The notes under the pieces are model-generated. The model saw only the letters and a program-made list of their open reading frames with translations, made no database searches and was not told the origin of the DNA. Below, piece after piece: positions 18,085 through 30,327 of a DNA stretch of 64,000 nt (the stretch's first letter is position 1; each line of letters starts with the position of its first letter). Source of the stretch: Auanema rhodensis (Eukaryota; Nematoda; Chromadorea; Rhabditida; Rhabditidae); contig OZ059899.1 in the NCBI GenBank assembly GCA_964057225.1, forward strand, positions 9,114,001-9,178,000, given 5' to 3'. The translations under genes and the position numbers were made by a program.

Positions 18085-20975
18085 ATGAATGCTTTTGAAC
18101 TTATTTTCGATAACAGCATTGCTGTTCTTGATTGCATGCCTGATTTATTGGGCATGCATCAGGGTAAAAATTTTTTCAGGATTTCAAAAAGACAATTTAT
18201 TGTCTACAAGGATATCACTCGGGATATCTTTGTTCCATGGAACAGAAAAGGTCAGTTTTATATTTTCAAATTTCTATATATAATTTGTTTCAGGAGGCAA
18301 TGGTCTGCCTGCTATCAATAACAAGACCTCTTCGAGAGGTTGTAAACTGGTTGACGGGCAATACATCCTTTGCTCGAAGGATGAATGCACCGAATACTCT
18401 TACAGAACTATCCGCTGTAAGAAACCAGATATGGATCTTACTAAAGAGGTTTTTTGTTCATTTAAGATATATAATTAATTTTTGTTTTAGATTCATATGA
18501 TTGTACAAGGCAAGGAAAAAATTGTTGAGCCGGTGCTTATCATTTATAACGTGCAGGTAAGTTTTCTTATTTTGCTTTTTGCTCTATGTACTATATTTAG
18601 GAATCTTTGGAAAATTTTGTGCCCGCTAAACAGAGAATCCTGCCCTCTGTCAGCATAGAAGTTAAAAATGTTCTGGAAAACAGAACAACAGCTGCTGCTA
18701 AGGAAGTGCTAAAAAATATGGAAATTAGCTCCAGTCAGGTATGGGTCTCATTTAATTCTGCATATCAGCACAAATTGCTTGCTATTTTTCTACATTTTTT
18801 TATTTTAGCTGACTAGTCTTGCCCGAAGTGTCAGCACCCACATCAAGTCGGGTACTGGCAAAAGATCGCCAAGCGATGTCAATAAACTCGTTGATAGATT
18901 CGCGAATGCGAGTATGAAAGTGGAGCACATGGAACCAATCAAAGTGGAAAGAACAGGTTAAATTAAGTTTTTATCAATTTAATAGTAATGATTTTTAAGA
19001 TCGTGGTATTGCCTTCTGCCAGATTGTCGGATACCCGACGGCTTTCAAGCATTTTTGTGCTTGCTTGCCAACGGTTGAAGATATGAACGACCATCTTCGC
19101 TTTGTGGACAATCTCCAATACATGCCTAAACAGGAGGCAAAGGAAGCATTTGGTGAGTATTTTGTAATTGAGGCATTGAAACTTTTTTAATCTTCCAGTG
19201 CGAATTTTGAATCAAGTGAATGCTTCCGGAGCTCTACCAACAATAGGAAGTATCATAATGATTGATACTACATTTTCAATCAGTAGTGGCGAATATGTCA
19301 CTCTAGCCCTCGGAGTTTCGGATATGTTCACGTAAGTATAGATTATATTAGTTACATCTTTTTTTATAATGTTAATTTAGGTCAAAAAAATCTGGTAAAA
19401 ACGCTGGCATATTGCTTGCATGTATGGTACATAGTACCAAAAACGCTGGCAATCATGAAGCATTCTCGGCATATTTGAACAAGATGCTATCTCAATATGG
19501 AAGGAACAAAAAAGTAGCTGGTTTGTGCCATGATGGTGAAGATGCTTTCAAAGCATACAACACTGTAAGAAATTTTTTTACATAAGGTTTAATTGTTTTT
19601 TATTTTAGGGATCATTTTTAAAAGATGCTGTGCCGCTAAGATGTTCCGTGCACCGAATGGAGAATATAAAAAGCACATTCGGCAAAGACGATGATGCTGA
19701 GAGAAAGGAACATATCCTGCATAAAATATTCGGGAGAAAAAAAGAGGTATACTTGATATTGTTTTTGAACACTATTTTTATGTTTTAAGACTGAATATGG
19801 AACAATCATGAGGAAAGGGGCTTTATCGTCCCTAACTCGTGACGAATATGAGAAGAAAATGCAGGATATTATTATGAATTGTGGAGAGAAAACTCGACAA
19901 TGGTTTGTTTTATCAACATTTTAACTAATGTTTTTTGGATTCAGGCTCATTGCTAATAAAGAAGATTTGTATCAAACAAATAGTTTGATTCAAAAATTAA
20001 GAGCTGGGCAAAGCCAGCAATTTTTTTCCACTAACTTGCTAGAGTCGAGAAACGCTCAGTTAAAAGCAAGAATGCCTCATCCAATTCCTGCTCACCAGGT
20101 TTTAGAAAAAATGCTGCAATTACATGAAGGTAACTAAACTATTCAAAAAAAAGAAAAAATTAATTTCATTATAGAAGAAATAAAAGATCGAATTGGAGCC
20201 ATTCATCAGAAATCGGACAAACTGGCCACTCACTTTCATGTTGAGAACCACGAGTGGTTAGTAATGACACGTATTGAGAAAATGAACAAACTCAAACTTT
20301 TTGGTTTGAATGACTTCATTTTTGAAAATACGTTGTCGAACTATCCCTCATGGATGAGTGAGCCAGTAGGAACTAATAATGCTGACGTGTTTTTCGAAAC
20401 TGTTCAGCGTTTGGAGGTATTTCCTGCTGCAAAAGCGGGTATATATTTTACCAAAGACAGTACTGGAGCGTAAGCTGAGAAAATTCGTAATAAAGTTTAT
20501 TATTAATTTTTCAGATTGGGATGCGTCAATGAAGTTAATAATGAGCTTGTATGCTCAAGCCCAGGATGTTCTCAGCGAAATTGTCCAAAACACGCTCTAT
20601 GTCATCACAGGTTTCTTAAATTTATAGTACAATTAAGTATATTTTTGTTTCAGACTAGCTGTTTTCATATCATTGGAGAATGAAAATAAAAAAAATGCAA
20701 TTGTTGAAAACCTGGAACGGAAAAGGAACGAGAGAACAGCAAGAGACGTGCAATCCGAGCAATTGAGACCAGCTGACGGGTCTAAATTCGATCAGAGACG
20801 ATTTGGTTCGCAATTCTCCAAAACGAACCGTAAAAGAAACTACTATGACATGGAGTAAGTTTAACACTACTGTCCCGAAATAATTTTTTATTACAGTACG
20901 ACAGCCGATTCAGATGAAGAGATTTTGATTCCAGGCCCATCAGGACAACAGGATCGCTACTACTCACTTTCATAA
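18085..20975 (+). CDS. MULE-family DDE transposase, 15 exons, 749 residues
   Basis: Exons: 18085-18250, 18294-18448, 18491-18556, 18601-18738, 18809-18956, 19000-19152, 19199-19331, 19381-19564, 19609-19746, 19790-19902, 19945-20129, 20175-20469, 20515-20610, 20654-20854, 20897-20975. They total 2250 bases, all phases agree and there is no internal stop. Introns are 42-70 bases, mostly 42-49. Residues 66-98 have a FLYWCH-like Cys pattern (C72, C82, C87, C97), probably DNA binding. The RNase-H-like core has D298 (IDTTF), D371 (CHDGED), C393..H396 and E498 (NLLESRN), the MULE signature. A Cys/His cluster follows (C628, C638, C643, C648, H651, C654, H655). The tail is basic, then acidic (DSDEE). 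It catalyses cut-and-paste transposition. The FLYWCH-like part suggests the Phantom-type animal MULEs, which I cannot confirm. Confidence 0.88.
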
Positions 20976-21365
20976 AGTGCCGTAGCTACAAAAATTGGAT
21001 ACTAATAAACTTGAATAAGGTGAGTGAACTAACATATTTCAAACTATATATTTGATTTCATTTACAATATTGATCCATCACACACTCTCACCAAACTGAG
21101 AATCATTATTAAAAGGTCAGTTAGAACGATTGCTTAACATCTTTAATGAACACTTTTCATGTATGCAACTGCTCCACAAAAAGAAAACATGCGAAACGGA
21201 AAGTTTTATAAAAATTAAATTTCGATTCTTTTCACACTTCATGTTCAACTAATGTAAAAATTTTTTTCCTGATAGTATAATCTCTAATTTGAAAAAAACA
21301 TAAAATTTCAAACTACAACTTTTGTATTTTAGTATACTTAGTATAAAGATATTTTTTTGGTAAAC
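20976..21365 (+). other. MULE 3' non-coding region
   Basis: AT-rich, with AATAAA at 21004-21009 as likely poly(A) signal. No other gene. Confidence 0.6.
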
Positions 21366-21545
21366 TTGGTATACTTGATGAATTTGGTAAACTTGGTAAA
21401 CCTTGCAAAGTGTTCACAAATTAATATTAGGTATAATTTGGTAAACCTGGTAAACCTGGTATACCATATAACTATGGTAAACTTGTCTATTGCGTGGTAA
21501 ACCTAGTTTGGTAAACCTAAAGTTTGGTAAACTTGTCAGTTTGCC
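21366..21545 (-). repeat. MULE right terminal inverted repeat
   Basis: Inverted counterpart of 17354-17533. It ends in GGCAAACTGACAAG when read inward on the minus strand. Confidence 0.92.
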
Positions 21546-21577
21546 GAAGATTGTAGGTTCGAATCCAGCCGTGGTCG
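21546..21577 (+). pseudogene. 3' part of MULE-interrupted tRNA-Arg(ACG)
   Basis: tRNA nucleotides 42-73, A63 type, starting with the right target duplication (21546-21554). It completes the half at 17304-17353. Confidence 0.9.
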
Positions 21578-22114
21578 TAAATTTTTTTCATTTCACTTGT
21601 CATTTACAAAAATCGAATTTATCTTCTTCAACGATTATTTTTGCAATGTGTCATAAGAATTTCACAGTTGAACAAAACGTTTTTTAAGAAGTTTTTTTGT
21701 TGTCAACATATATATTTTCCTGGAATTCGAAAGCATTTGGGATGGAATTTAAAAAGAAAAGAACTAGTTTTTCCTACTTTAAAACAAACAATACGAAATA
21801 AAATGAAAAAGATTGTTAGATATCCAATTTAAACATATACATTAACTTCGATAAAGAGCCTATTAGATTGAAATTTTATGTCTTACAGTTCTCCAACAGA
21901 ACAGACTGATCCTGATTTTTCCACGATTACATAAAACTCTGGTTTGATATAAAAAAAAGGAGAGGAATAACGTTTCCAGGATGTCAAGGATATCGAATCT
22001 AGTGATATTGTAGAAAAATTTAATGTCAGCTCCATAGGTTTTCTCCTAATTTCTCTCATCACAATTGTCTTAGTTTTTTTTCTCATAAGAGTTTCTGAAA
22101 TCTTAGTTGAACAA

Positions 22115-22187
22115 GGCCGCGTGGCGCAATGGATAACGCGTCTGCCTACGGAGCAGAAGATTGTAGGTTCGAATCCAGCCGTGGTCG
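22115..22187 (+). tRNA. tRNA-Arg(ACG), A63 type
   Basis: Duplicate of 1672-1744. Confidence 0.88.
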
Positions 22188-22723
22188 TAAATTTTTTTCA
22201 TTTCACTTGTCATTCATAAAAATCGAATTTATTTTTTTCAATGATTTTTTTTTGCAATGTGTCATAAGAATTACACAGTTGAACAAAACGTTTTTTAAGA
22301 ATTTTCTTTCTTGTCAACATATATATTTTCCTGGAATTCGAAAGCATTTGGGATGGAAATTAGAAAGAAAAGAACTAGTTTTTCCTACTTTAAAACAAAC
22401 AATAAGAAATAAAATGAAAAAGATTGTTAGATATCCAATTTAAACTTATACATTAACTTCGATAAAGAGCCTATTAGATTGAAATTTTATGTCTTACAGT
22501 TCTCCAACAGAACAGACTGATCCTGATTTCTCTATGATTACATAAAACTCCCGTTTGATATAAAAAAAGGAGAGGAATAACGTTTCCAGGATGTCAAGGA
22601 TATCGAATCTAGTGATATTGTAGAGAAATGTAATGTCAGCTTCATAGCTTTTCTCTTGATTTCTCTCATCACAATTGTCTTAGTTTTTTTCTCATAAGAG
22701 TTTCTGAAATCTCAGTTAAACAA

Positions 22724-22796
22724 GGCCGCGTGGCGCAATGGATAACGCGTCTGCCTACGGAGCAGAAGATTGTAGGTTCGAATCCAGCCGTGGTCG
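22724..22796 (+). tRNA. tRNA-Arg(ACG), A63 type
   Basis: Duplicate of 2281-2353. Confidence 0.88.
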
Positions 22797-23741
22797 TAAA
22801 TTTTTTTCATTTCACTTGTCATTTACAAAAATCGAATTTATCTTCTTCAACGATTATTTTTGCAATGTGTCATAAGAATTTCACAGTTGAACAAAACGTT
22901 TTTTAAGAAGTTTTTTTGTTGTCAACATATATATTGTGCTGGAATTCGAAAGCATTTGGGATGGAAATTAGAAAGAAAAGAACTAGTTTTTCCTACTTTA
23001 AAACAAACAATACGAAATAAAATGAAAAAGATTGTTAGATATCCAATTTAAACATATACATTAACTTCGATAAAGAGCCTATTAGATTGAAATTTTATGT
23101 CTTACAGTACTCCAACAGAACAGACTGATCTTGATTTCTCTACAATTACATAAAACTCCCGTTTGATATAAAAAAAGGAGAGGAATAACGTTTCCAAGAT
23201 GTCGAGGATATCGAATCTAGTGATATTGTAAAAAAATGTAATGTCAGCTCCATAGGTTTTCTCCTAATTTCTCTCATCACAATTGTCTTAGTTTTTTTTC
23301 TCATAAGAGTTTCTGAAATCTTAGGTGAACAAGGCCGTATATAATTTCCTGGAATTCGAAAGCATTTGGGATGGAAATTAGAAAGAAAAGAACTAGTTTT
23401 TCCTACTTTAAAACAAACAATAAGAAATAAAATGAAAAAGATTGTTAGATATCCAATTTAAACTTATACATTTACTTCGATAAAGAGCCTATTAGATTGA
23501 AATTTTATGTCTTACAGTTCTCCAACAGAACAGACTGATCCTGATTTCTCTATGATTACATAAAACTCCCGTTTGATATAAAAAAAGGAGAGGAATAACG
23601 TTTCCAGGATGTCAAGGATATCGAATCTAGTGATATTGTAGAGAAATGTAATGTCAGCTTCATAGCTTTTCTCTTGATTTCTCTCATCACAATTGTCTTA
23701 GTTTTTTTCTCATAAGAGTTTCTGAAATCTCAGTTAAACAA

Positions 23742-23814
23742 GGCCGCGTGGCGCAATGGATAACGCGTCTGCCTACGGAGCAGAAGATTGTAGGTTCGAA
23801 TCCAGCCGTGGTCG
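23742..23814 (+). tRNA. tRNA-Arg(ACG), A63 type
   Basis: Duplicate of 3299-3371. Confidence 0.88.
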
Positions 23815-24350
23815 TAAATTTTTTTCATTTCACTTGTCATTTACAAAAATCGAATTTATCTTCTTCAACGATTATTTTTGCAATGTGTCATAAGAATTTC
23901 ACAGTTGAACAAAACGTTTTTTAAGAAGTTTTTTTGTTGTCAACATATATATTTTGCTGGAATTCGAAAGCATTTGGGATGGAAATTAGAAAGAAAAGAA
24001 CTAGTTTTTCCTACTTTAAAACAAACAATACGAAATAAAATGAAAAAGATTGTTAGATATCCAATTTAAACATATACATTAACTTCGATAAAGAGCCTAT
24101 TAGATTGAAATTTTATGTCTTACAGTACTCCAACAGAACAGACTGATCTTGATTTCTCTACAATTACATAAAACTCCCGTTTGATATAAAAAAAGGAGAG
24201 GAATAACGTTTCCAAGATGTCGAGGATATCGAATCTAGTGATATTGTAAAAAAATGTAATGTCAGCTCCATAGGTTTTCTCCTAATTTCTCTCATCACAA
24301 TTGTCTTAGTTTTTTTCCTCATAAGAGTTTCTGAAATCTTAGTTGAACAA

Positions 24351-24423
24351 GGCCGCGTGGCGCAATGGATAACGCGTCTGCCTACGGAGCAGAAGATTGT
24401 AGGTTCGAATCCTGCCGTGGTCG
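24351..24423 (+). tRNA. tRNA-Arg(ACG), T63 type
   Basis: Duplicate of 3908-3980. Confidence 0.92.
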
Positions 24424-24958
24424 TAAATTTTTTTCATTTCACTTGTCATTCATAAAAATCGAATTTAACTTTTTTAATGAATATTTTCGCAATGTGTCAT
24501 AAGAATTACACAGTTGAACAAAACGTTTTTTAAGAATTTTCTTTGTTGTCAATATATATTTTTTCCTGGAATTCGAAAGCATTTGGGATGGAATTTAGAA
24601 AGAAAAGAACTAGTTTTTCCTACTTTAAAACAAACAATAAGAAATAAAATGAAAAAGATTGTTAGATATCCAATTTAAACATATACATTTACTTCGATAA
24701 AGAGCCTATTAGATTGAAATTTTATGTCTTACAGTTCTCCAACAGAACAGACTGATCCTGATTTCTCTATGATTACATAAAACTCCCGTTTGATATAAAA
24801 AAAGGAGAGGAATAACGTTTCCAGGATGTCAAGGATATCGAATCTAGTGATATTGTAGAGAAATGTAATGTCAGCTTCATAGCTTTTCTCTTGATTTCTC
24901 TCATCACAATTGTCTTAGTTTTTTTCTCATAAGAGTTTCTGAAATCTCAGTTAAACAA

Positions 24959-25031
24959 GGACGCGTGGCGCAATGGATAACGCGTCTGCCTACGGAGCAG
25001 AAGATTGTAGGTTCGAATCCAGCCGTGGTCG
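24959..25031 (+). tRNA. tRNA-Arg(ACG), A63 type, acceptor mutation
   Basis: Duplicate of 4516-4588, sharing its C3A change. Confidence 0.75.
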
Positions 25032-25568
25032 TAAATTTTTTTCATTTCACTTGTCATTTACAAAAATCGAATTTATCTTCTTCAACGATTATTTTTGCAA
25101 TGTGTCATAAGAATTTCACAGTTGAACAAAACGTTTTTTAAGAAGTTTTTTTGTTGTCAACATATATATTTTGCTGGAATTCGAAAGCATTTGGGATGGA
25201 AATTAGAAAGAAAAGAACTAGTTTTTCCTACTTTAAAACAAACAATACGAAATAAAATGAAAAAGATTGTTAGATATCCAATTTAAACATATACATTAAC
25301 TTCGATAAAGAGCCTATTAGATTGAAATTTTAAGTCTTACAGTTCTCCAACAGAACAGACTGATCCTGATTTTTCTACGATTACATAAAATTCTCGTTTG
25401 ATATAAAAAAAGGAGAGGAATAACGTTTCCAAGATGTCGAGGATATCGAATCTAGTGATATTGTAAAAAAATGTAATGTCAGCTCCATAGGTTTTCTCCT
25501 AATTTCTCTCATCACAATTGTCTTAGTTTTTTTTTCTCATAAGAGTTTCTGAAATCTTAGTTGAACAA

Positions 25569-25641
25569 GGCCGCGTGGCGCAATGGATAACGCGTCCGCC
25601 TACGGAGCAGAAGATTGTAGGTTCGAATCCTGCCGTGGTCG
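25569..25641 (+). tRNA. tRNA-Arg(ACG), T63 type, anticodon-stem mutation
   Basis: Duplicate of 5126-5198, sharing its T29C change. Confidence 0.78.
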
Positions 25642-26586
25642 TAAATTTTTTTCATTTCACTTGTCATTCATAAAAATCGAATTTAACTTTTTTAATGAAT
25701 ATTTTCGCAATGTGTCATAAGAATTACACAGTTGAACAAAACGTTTTTTAAGAATTTTCTTTGTTGTCAACATATATATTTTCCTGGAATTCGAAAGCAT
25801 TTGGGATGGAATTTAGAAAGAAAAGAACTAGTTTTTCCTACTTTAAAACAAACAATAAGAAATAAAATGAAAAAGATTGTTAGATATCCAATTTAAACAT
25901 ATACATTAACTTCGGTAAAGAGCGTATTAGATTGAAATTTTATGTCTTACAGTACTCCAACAGAACAGACTGATCTTGATTTCTCTACAATTACATAAAA
26001 CTCCCGTTTGATATAAAAAAAGGAGAGGAATAACGTTTCCAGGATGTCAAGGATATCGAATCTAGTGATATTGTAGAGAAATGTAATGTCAGCTCCATAG
26101 GTTTTCTCCTAATTTCTCTCATCACAATTGTCTTAGTTTTTTTTCTCATAAGAGTTTCTGAAATCTTAGGTGAACAAGGCCGTATATAATTTCCTGGAAT
26201 TCGAAAGCATTTGGGATGGAATTAAGAAAGAAAAGAACTAGTTTTTCGTACTTTAAAACAAACAATAAGAAATAAAATGAAAAAGATTGTTAGATATCCA
26301 ATTTAAACATATACATTTACTTCGATAAAGAGCCTATTAGATTGAAATTTTATGTCTTACAGTTCTCCAACAGAACAGACTGATCCTGATTTCTCTATGA
26401 TTACATAAAACTCCCGTTTGATATAAAAAAAGGAGAGGAATAACGTTTCCAGGATGTCAAGGATATCGAATCTAGTGATATTGTAGAGAAATGTAATGTC
26501 AGCTTCATAGCTTTTCTCTTGATTTCTCTCATCACAATTGTCTTAGTTTTTTTCTCATAAGAGTTTCTGAAATCTCAGTTAAACAA

Positions 26587-26659
26587 GGCCGCGTGGCGCA
26601 ATGGATAACGCGTCTGCCTACGGAGCAGAAGATTGTAGGTTCGAATCCAGCCGTGGTCG
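26587..26659 (+). tRNA. tRNA-Arg(ACG), A63 type
   Basis: Duplicate of 6144-6216. Confidence 0.88.
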
Positions 26660-27606
26660 TAATTTTTTTTCATTTCACTTGTCATTTACAAAAATCGAAT
26701 TTATCTTCTTCAACGATTATTTTTGCAATGTGTCATAAGAATTTCACAGTTGAACAAAACGTTTTTTAAGAAGTTTTTTTGTTGTCAACATATATATTTT
26801 GCTGGAATTCGAAAGCATTTGGGATGGAAATTAGAAAGAAAAGAACTAGTTTTTCCTACTTTAAAACAAACAATACGAAATAAAATGAAAAAGATTGTTA
26901 GATATCCAATTTAAACATATACATTAACTTCGATAAAGAGCCTATTAGATTGAAATTTTAAGTCTTACAGTTCTCCAACACAACAGACTGATCCTGATTT
27001 TTCTACGATTACATAAAACTCTCGTTTGATATAAAAAAAGGAGAGGAATAACGTTGCCAGGATGTCAAGGATATCGAATCTAGTGATATTATAGAAAAAT
27101 GTAATGTCAGCTCCATAGGTTTTCTCCTAATTTCTCTCATCACAATTGTCTTAGTTTTTTTTCTCATAAGAGTTTCTGAAATCTTAGGTGAACAAGGCCG
27201 TATATAATTTCCTGGAATTCGAAAGCATTTGGGATGGAATTTAGAAAGAAAAGAACTAGTTTTTCCTACTTTAAAACAAACAATAAGAAATAAAATGAAA
27301 AAGATTGCTAGATATCCAATTTAAACTTATACATTTACTTCGATAAAGAGCCTATTAGTTTGAAATTTTATGTCTTACAGTTCTCCAACAGAACAGACTG
27401 ATCCTGATTTTTCTACGATTACATAAAATTCTCGTTTGATATAAAAAAAGGAGAGGAATAACGTTTCCAAGATGTCGAGGATATCGAATCTAGTGATATT
27501 GTAAAAAAATGTAATGTCAGCTCCATAGGTTTTCTCCTAATTTCTCTCATCACAATTGTCTTAGTTTTTTTTTCTCATAAGAGTTTCTGAAATCTTAGTT
27601 GAACAA

Positions 27607-27679
27607 GGCCGCGTGGCGCAATGGATAACGCGTCTGCCTACGGAGCAGAAGATTGTAGGTTCGAATCCTGCCGTGGTCG
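27607..27679 (+). tRNA. tRNA-Arg(ACG), T63 type
   Basis: Duplicate of 7164-7236. Confidence 0.92.
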
Positions 27680-28214
27680 TAAATTTTTTTCATTTCACTT
27701 GTCATTCATAAAAATCGAATTTAACTTTTTTAATGAATATTTTCGCAATGTGTCATAAGAATTACACAGTTGAACAAAACGTTTTTTAAGAATTTTCTTT
27801 GTTGTCAACATATATATTTTCCTGGAATTCGAAAGCATTTGGGATGGAATTTAGAAAGAAAAGAACTAGTTTTTCCTACTTTAAAACAAACAATAAGAAA
27901 TAAAATGAAAAAGATTGTTAGATATCCAATTTAAACATATACATTAACTTCGGTAAAGAGCGTATTAGATTGAAATTTTATGTCTTACAGTACTCCAACA
28001 GAACAGACTGATCTTGATTTCTCTACAATTACATAAAACTCCCGTTTGATATAAAAAAAGGAGAGGAATAACGTTTCCAGGATGTCAAGGATATCGAATC
28101 TAGTGATATTGTAGAGAAATGTAATGTCAGCTTCATAGCTTTTCTCTTGATTTCTCTCATCACAATTGTCTTAGTTTTTTTCTCATAAGAGTTTCTGAAA
28201 TCTCAGTTAAACAA

Positions 28215-28287
28215 GGCCGCGTGGCGCAATGGATAACGCGTCTGCCTACGGAGCAGAAGATTGTAGGTTCGAATCCAGCCGTGGTCG
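28215..28287 (+). tRNA. tRNA-Arg(ACG), A63 type
   Basis: Duplicate of 7772-7844. Confidence 0.88.
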
Positions 28288-28824
28288 TAAATTTTTTTCA
28301 TTTCACTTGTCATTTACAAAAATCGAATTTATCTTCTTCAACGATTATTTTTGCAATGTGTCATAAGAATTTCACAGTTGAACAAAACTTTTTTTAAGAA
28401 GTTTTTTTGTTGTCAACATATATATTTTGCTGGAATTCGAAAGCATTTGGGATGGAAATTAGAAAGAAAAGAACTAGTTTTTCCTACTTTAAAACAAACA
28501 ATACGAAATAAAATGAAAAAGATTGTTAGATATCCAATTTAAACATATACATTAACTTCGATAAAGAGCCTATTAGATTGAAATTTTAAGTCTTACAGTT
28601 CTCCAACAGAACAGACTGATCCTGATTTTTCTACGATTACATAAAATTCTCGTTTGATATAAAAAAAGGAGAGGAATAACGTTTCCAAGATGTCGAGGAT
28701 ATCGAATCTAGTGATATTGTAAAAAAATGTAATGTCAGCTCCATAGGTTTTCTCCTAATTTCTCTCATCACAATTGTCTTAGTTTTTTTTTCTCATAAGA
28801 GTTTCTGAAATCTTAGTTGAACAA

Positions 28825-28897
28825 GGCCGCGTGGCGCAATGGATAACGCGTCTGCCTACGGAGCAGAAGATTGTAGGTTCGAATCCTGCCGTGGTCG
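28825..28897 (+). tRNA. tRNA-Arg(ACG), T63 type
   Basis: Duplicate of 8382-8454. Confidence 0.92.
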
Positions 28898-30254
28898 TAA
28901 ATTTTTTTCATTTCACTTGTCATTCATAAAAATCGAATTTAACTTTTTTAATGAATATTTTCGCAATGTGTCATAAGAATTACACAGTTGAACAAAACGT
29001 TTTTTAAGAATTTTCTTTGTTGTCAACATATATATTTTCCTGGAATTCGAAAGCATTTGGGATGGAATTTAGAAAGAAAAGAACTAGTTTTTCCTACTTT
29101 AAAACAAACAATAAGAAATAAAATGAAAAAGATTGTTAGATATCCAATTTAAACATATACATTAACTTCGGTAAAGAGCGTATTAGATTGAAATTTTATG
29201 TCTTACAGTACTCCAACAGAACAGACTGATCTTGATTTCTCTACAATTACATAAAACTCCCGTTTGATATAAAAAAAGGAGAGGAATAACGTTTCCAGGA
29301 TGTCAAGGATATCGAATCTAGTGATATTGTAGAGAAATGTAATGTCAGCTCCATAGGTTTTCTCCTAATTTCTCTCATCACAATTGTCTTAGTTTTTTTT
29401 CTCATAAGAGTTTCTGAAATCTTAGGTGAACAAGGCCGTATATAATTTCCTGGAATTCGAAAGCATTTGGGATGGAATTTAGAAAGAAAAGAACTAGTTT
29501 TTCCTACTTTAAAACAAACAATAAGAAATAAAATGAAAAAGATTGCTAGATATCCAATTTAAACTTATACATTTACTTCGATAAAGAGCCTATTAGTTTG
29601 AAATTTTATGTCTTACAGTTCTCCAACAGAACAGACTGATCCTGATTTTTCTACGATTACATAAAATTCTCGTTTGATATAAAAAAAGGAGAGGAATAAC
29701 GTTTCCAAGATGTCGAGGATATCGAATCTAGTGATATTGTAGAGAAATGTAATGTCAGCTCCATAGGTTTTCTCCTAATTTCTCTCATCACAATTGTCTT
29801 AGTTTTTTTTCTCATAAGAGTTTCTGAAATCTTAGGTGAACAAGGCCGTATATAATTTCCTGGAATTCGAAAGCATTTGGGATGGAATTTAGAAAGAAAA
29901 GAACTAGTTTTTCCTACTTTAAAACAAACAATAAGAAATAAAATGAAAAAGATTGCTAGATATCCAATTTAAACTTATACATTTACTTCGATAAAGAGCC
30001 TATTAGTTTGAAATTTTATGTCTTACAGTTCTCCAACAGAACAGACTGATCCTGATTTTTCTACGATTACATAAAATTCTCGTTTGATATAAAAAAAGGA
30101 GAGGAATAACGTTTCCAAGATGTCGAGGATATCGAATCTAGTGATATTGTAAAAAAATGTAATGTCAGCTCCATAGGTTTTCTCCTAATTTCTCTCATCA
30201 CAATTGTCTTAGTTTTTTTTTCTCATAAGAGTTTCTGAAATCTTAGTTGAACAA

Positions 30255-30327
30255 GGCCGCGTGGCGCAATGGATAACGCGTCTGCCTACGGAGCAGAAGA
30301 TTGTAGGTTCGAATCCTGCCGTGGTCG
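30255..30327 (+). tRNA. tRNA-Arg(ACG), T63 type
   Basis: Duplicate of 9812-9884; last tRNA within the shared 20.4 kb segment. Confidence 0.92.

Larger units (their letters stand above)
17354..21545 (+). mobile_element. Complete Mutator-like element (MULE), 4192 bp
   Basis: The element has two 180-bp terminal inverted repeats (17354-17533 and 21366-21545), outermost bases GGTAAACTGACAAG and GGCAAACTGACAAG, a perfect 9-bp target duplication and one intron-rich transposase gene. The transposase frame is unbroken, so this copy may be autonomous. It sits inside a tRNA-Arg gene of the satellite. The left copy of the same insertion (1-1102) arose by duplication of the region and not by a second insertion, since flank and target duplication are the same. 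Confidence 0.94.

Noticed and set aside
18149-18180. A 16-base intron (GTAAAAATTTTTTCAG) in transposase exon 1
   Set aside because: Too short to splice, and the frame is open straight through.
18089-18500. Other-frame open stretches over transposase exons 1 and 2 (18089-18283, 18237-18500)
   Set aside because: Shadows; the spliced frame explains the region with consistent phases.
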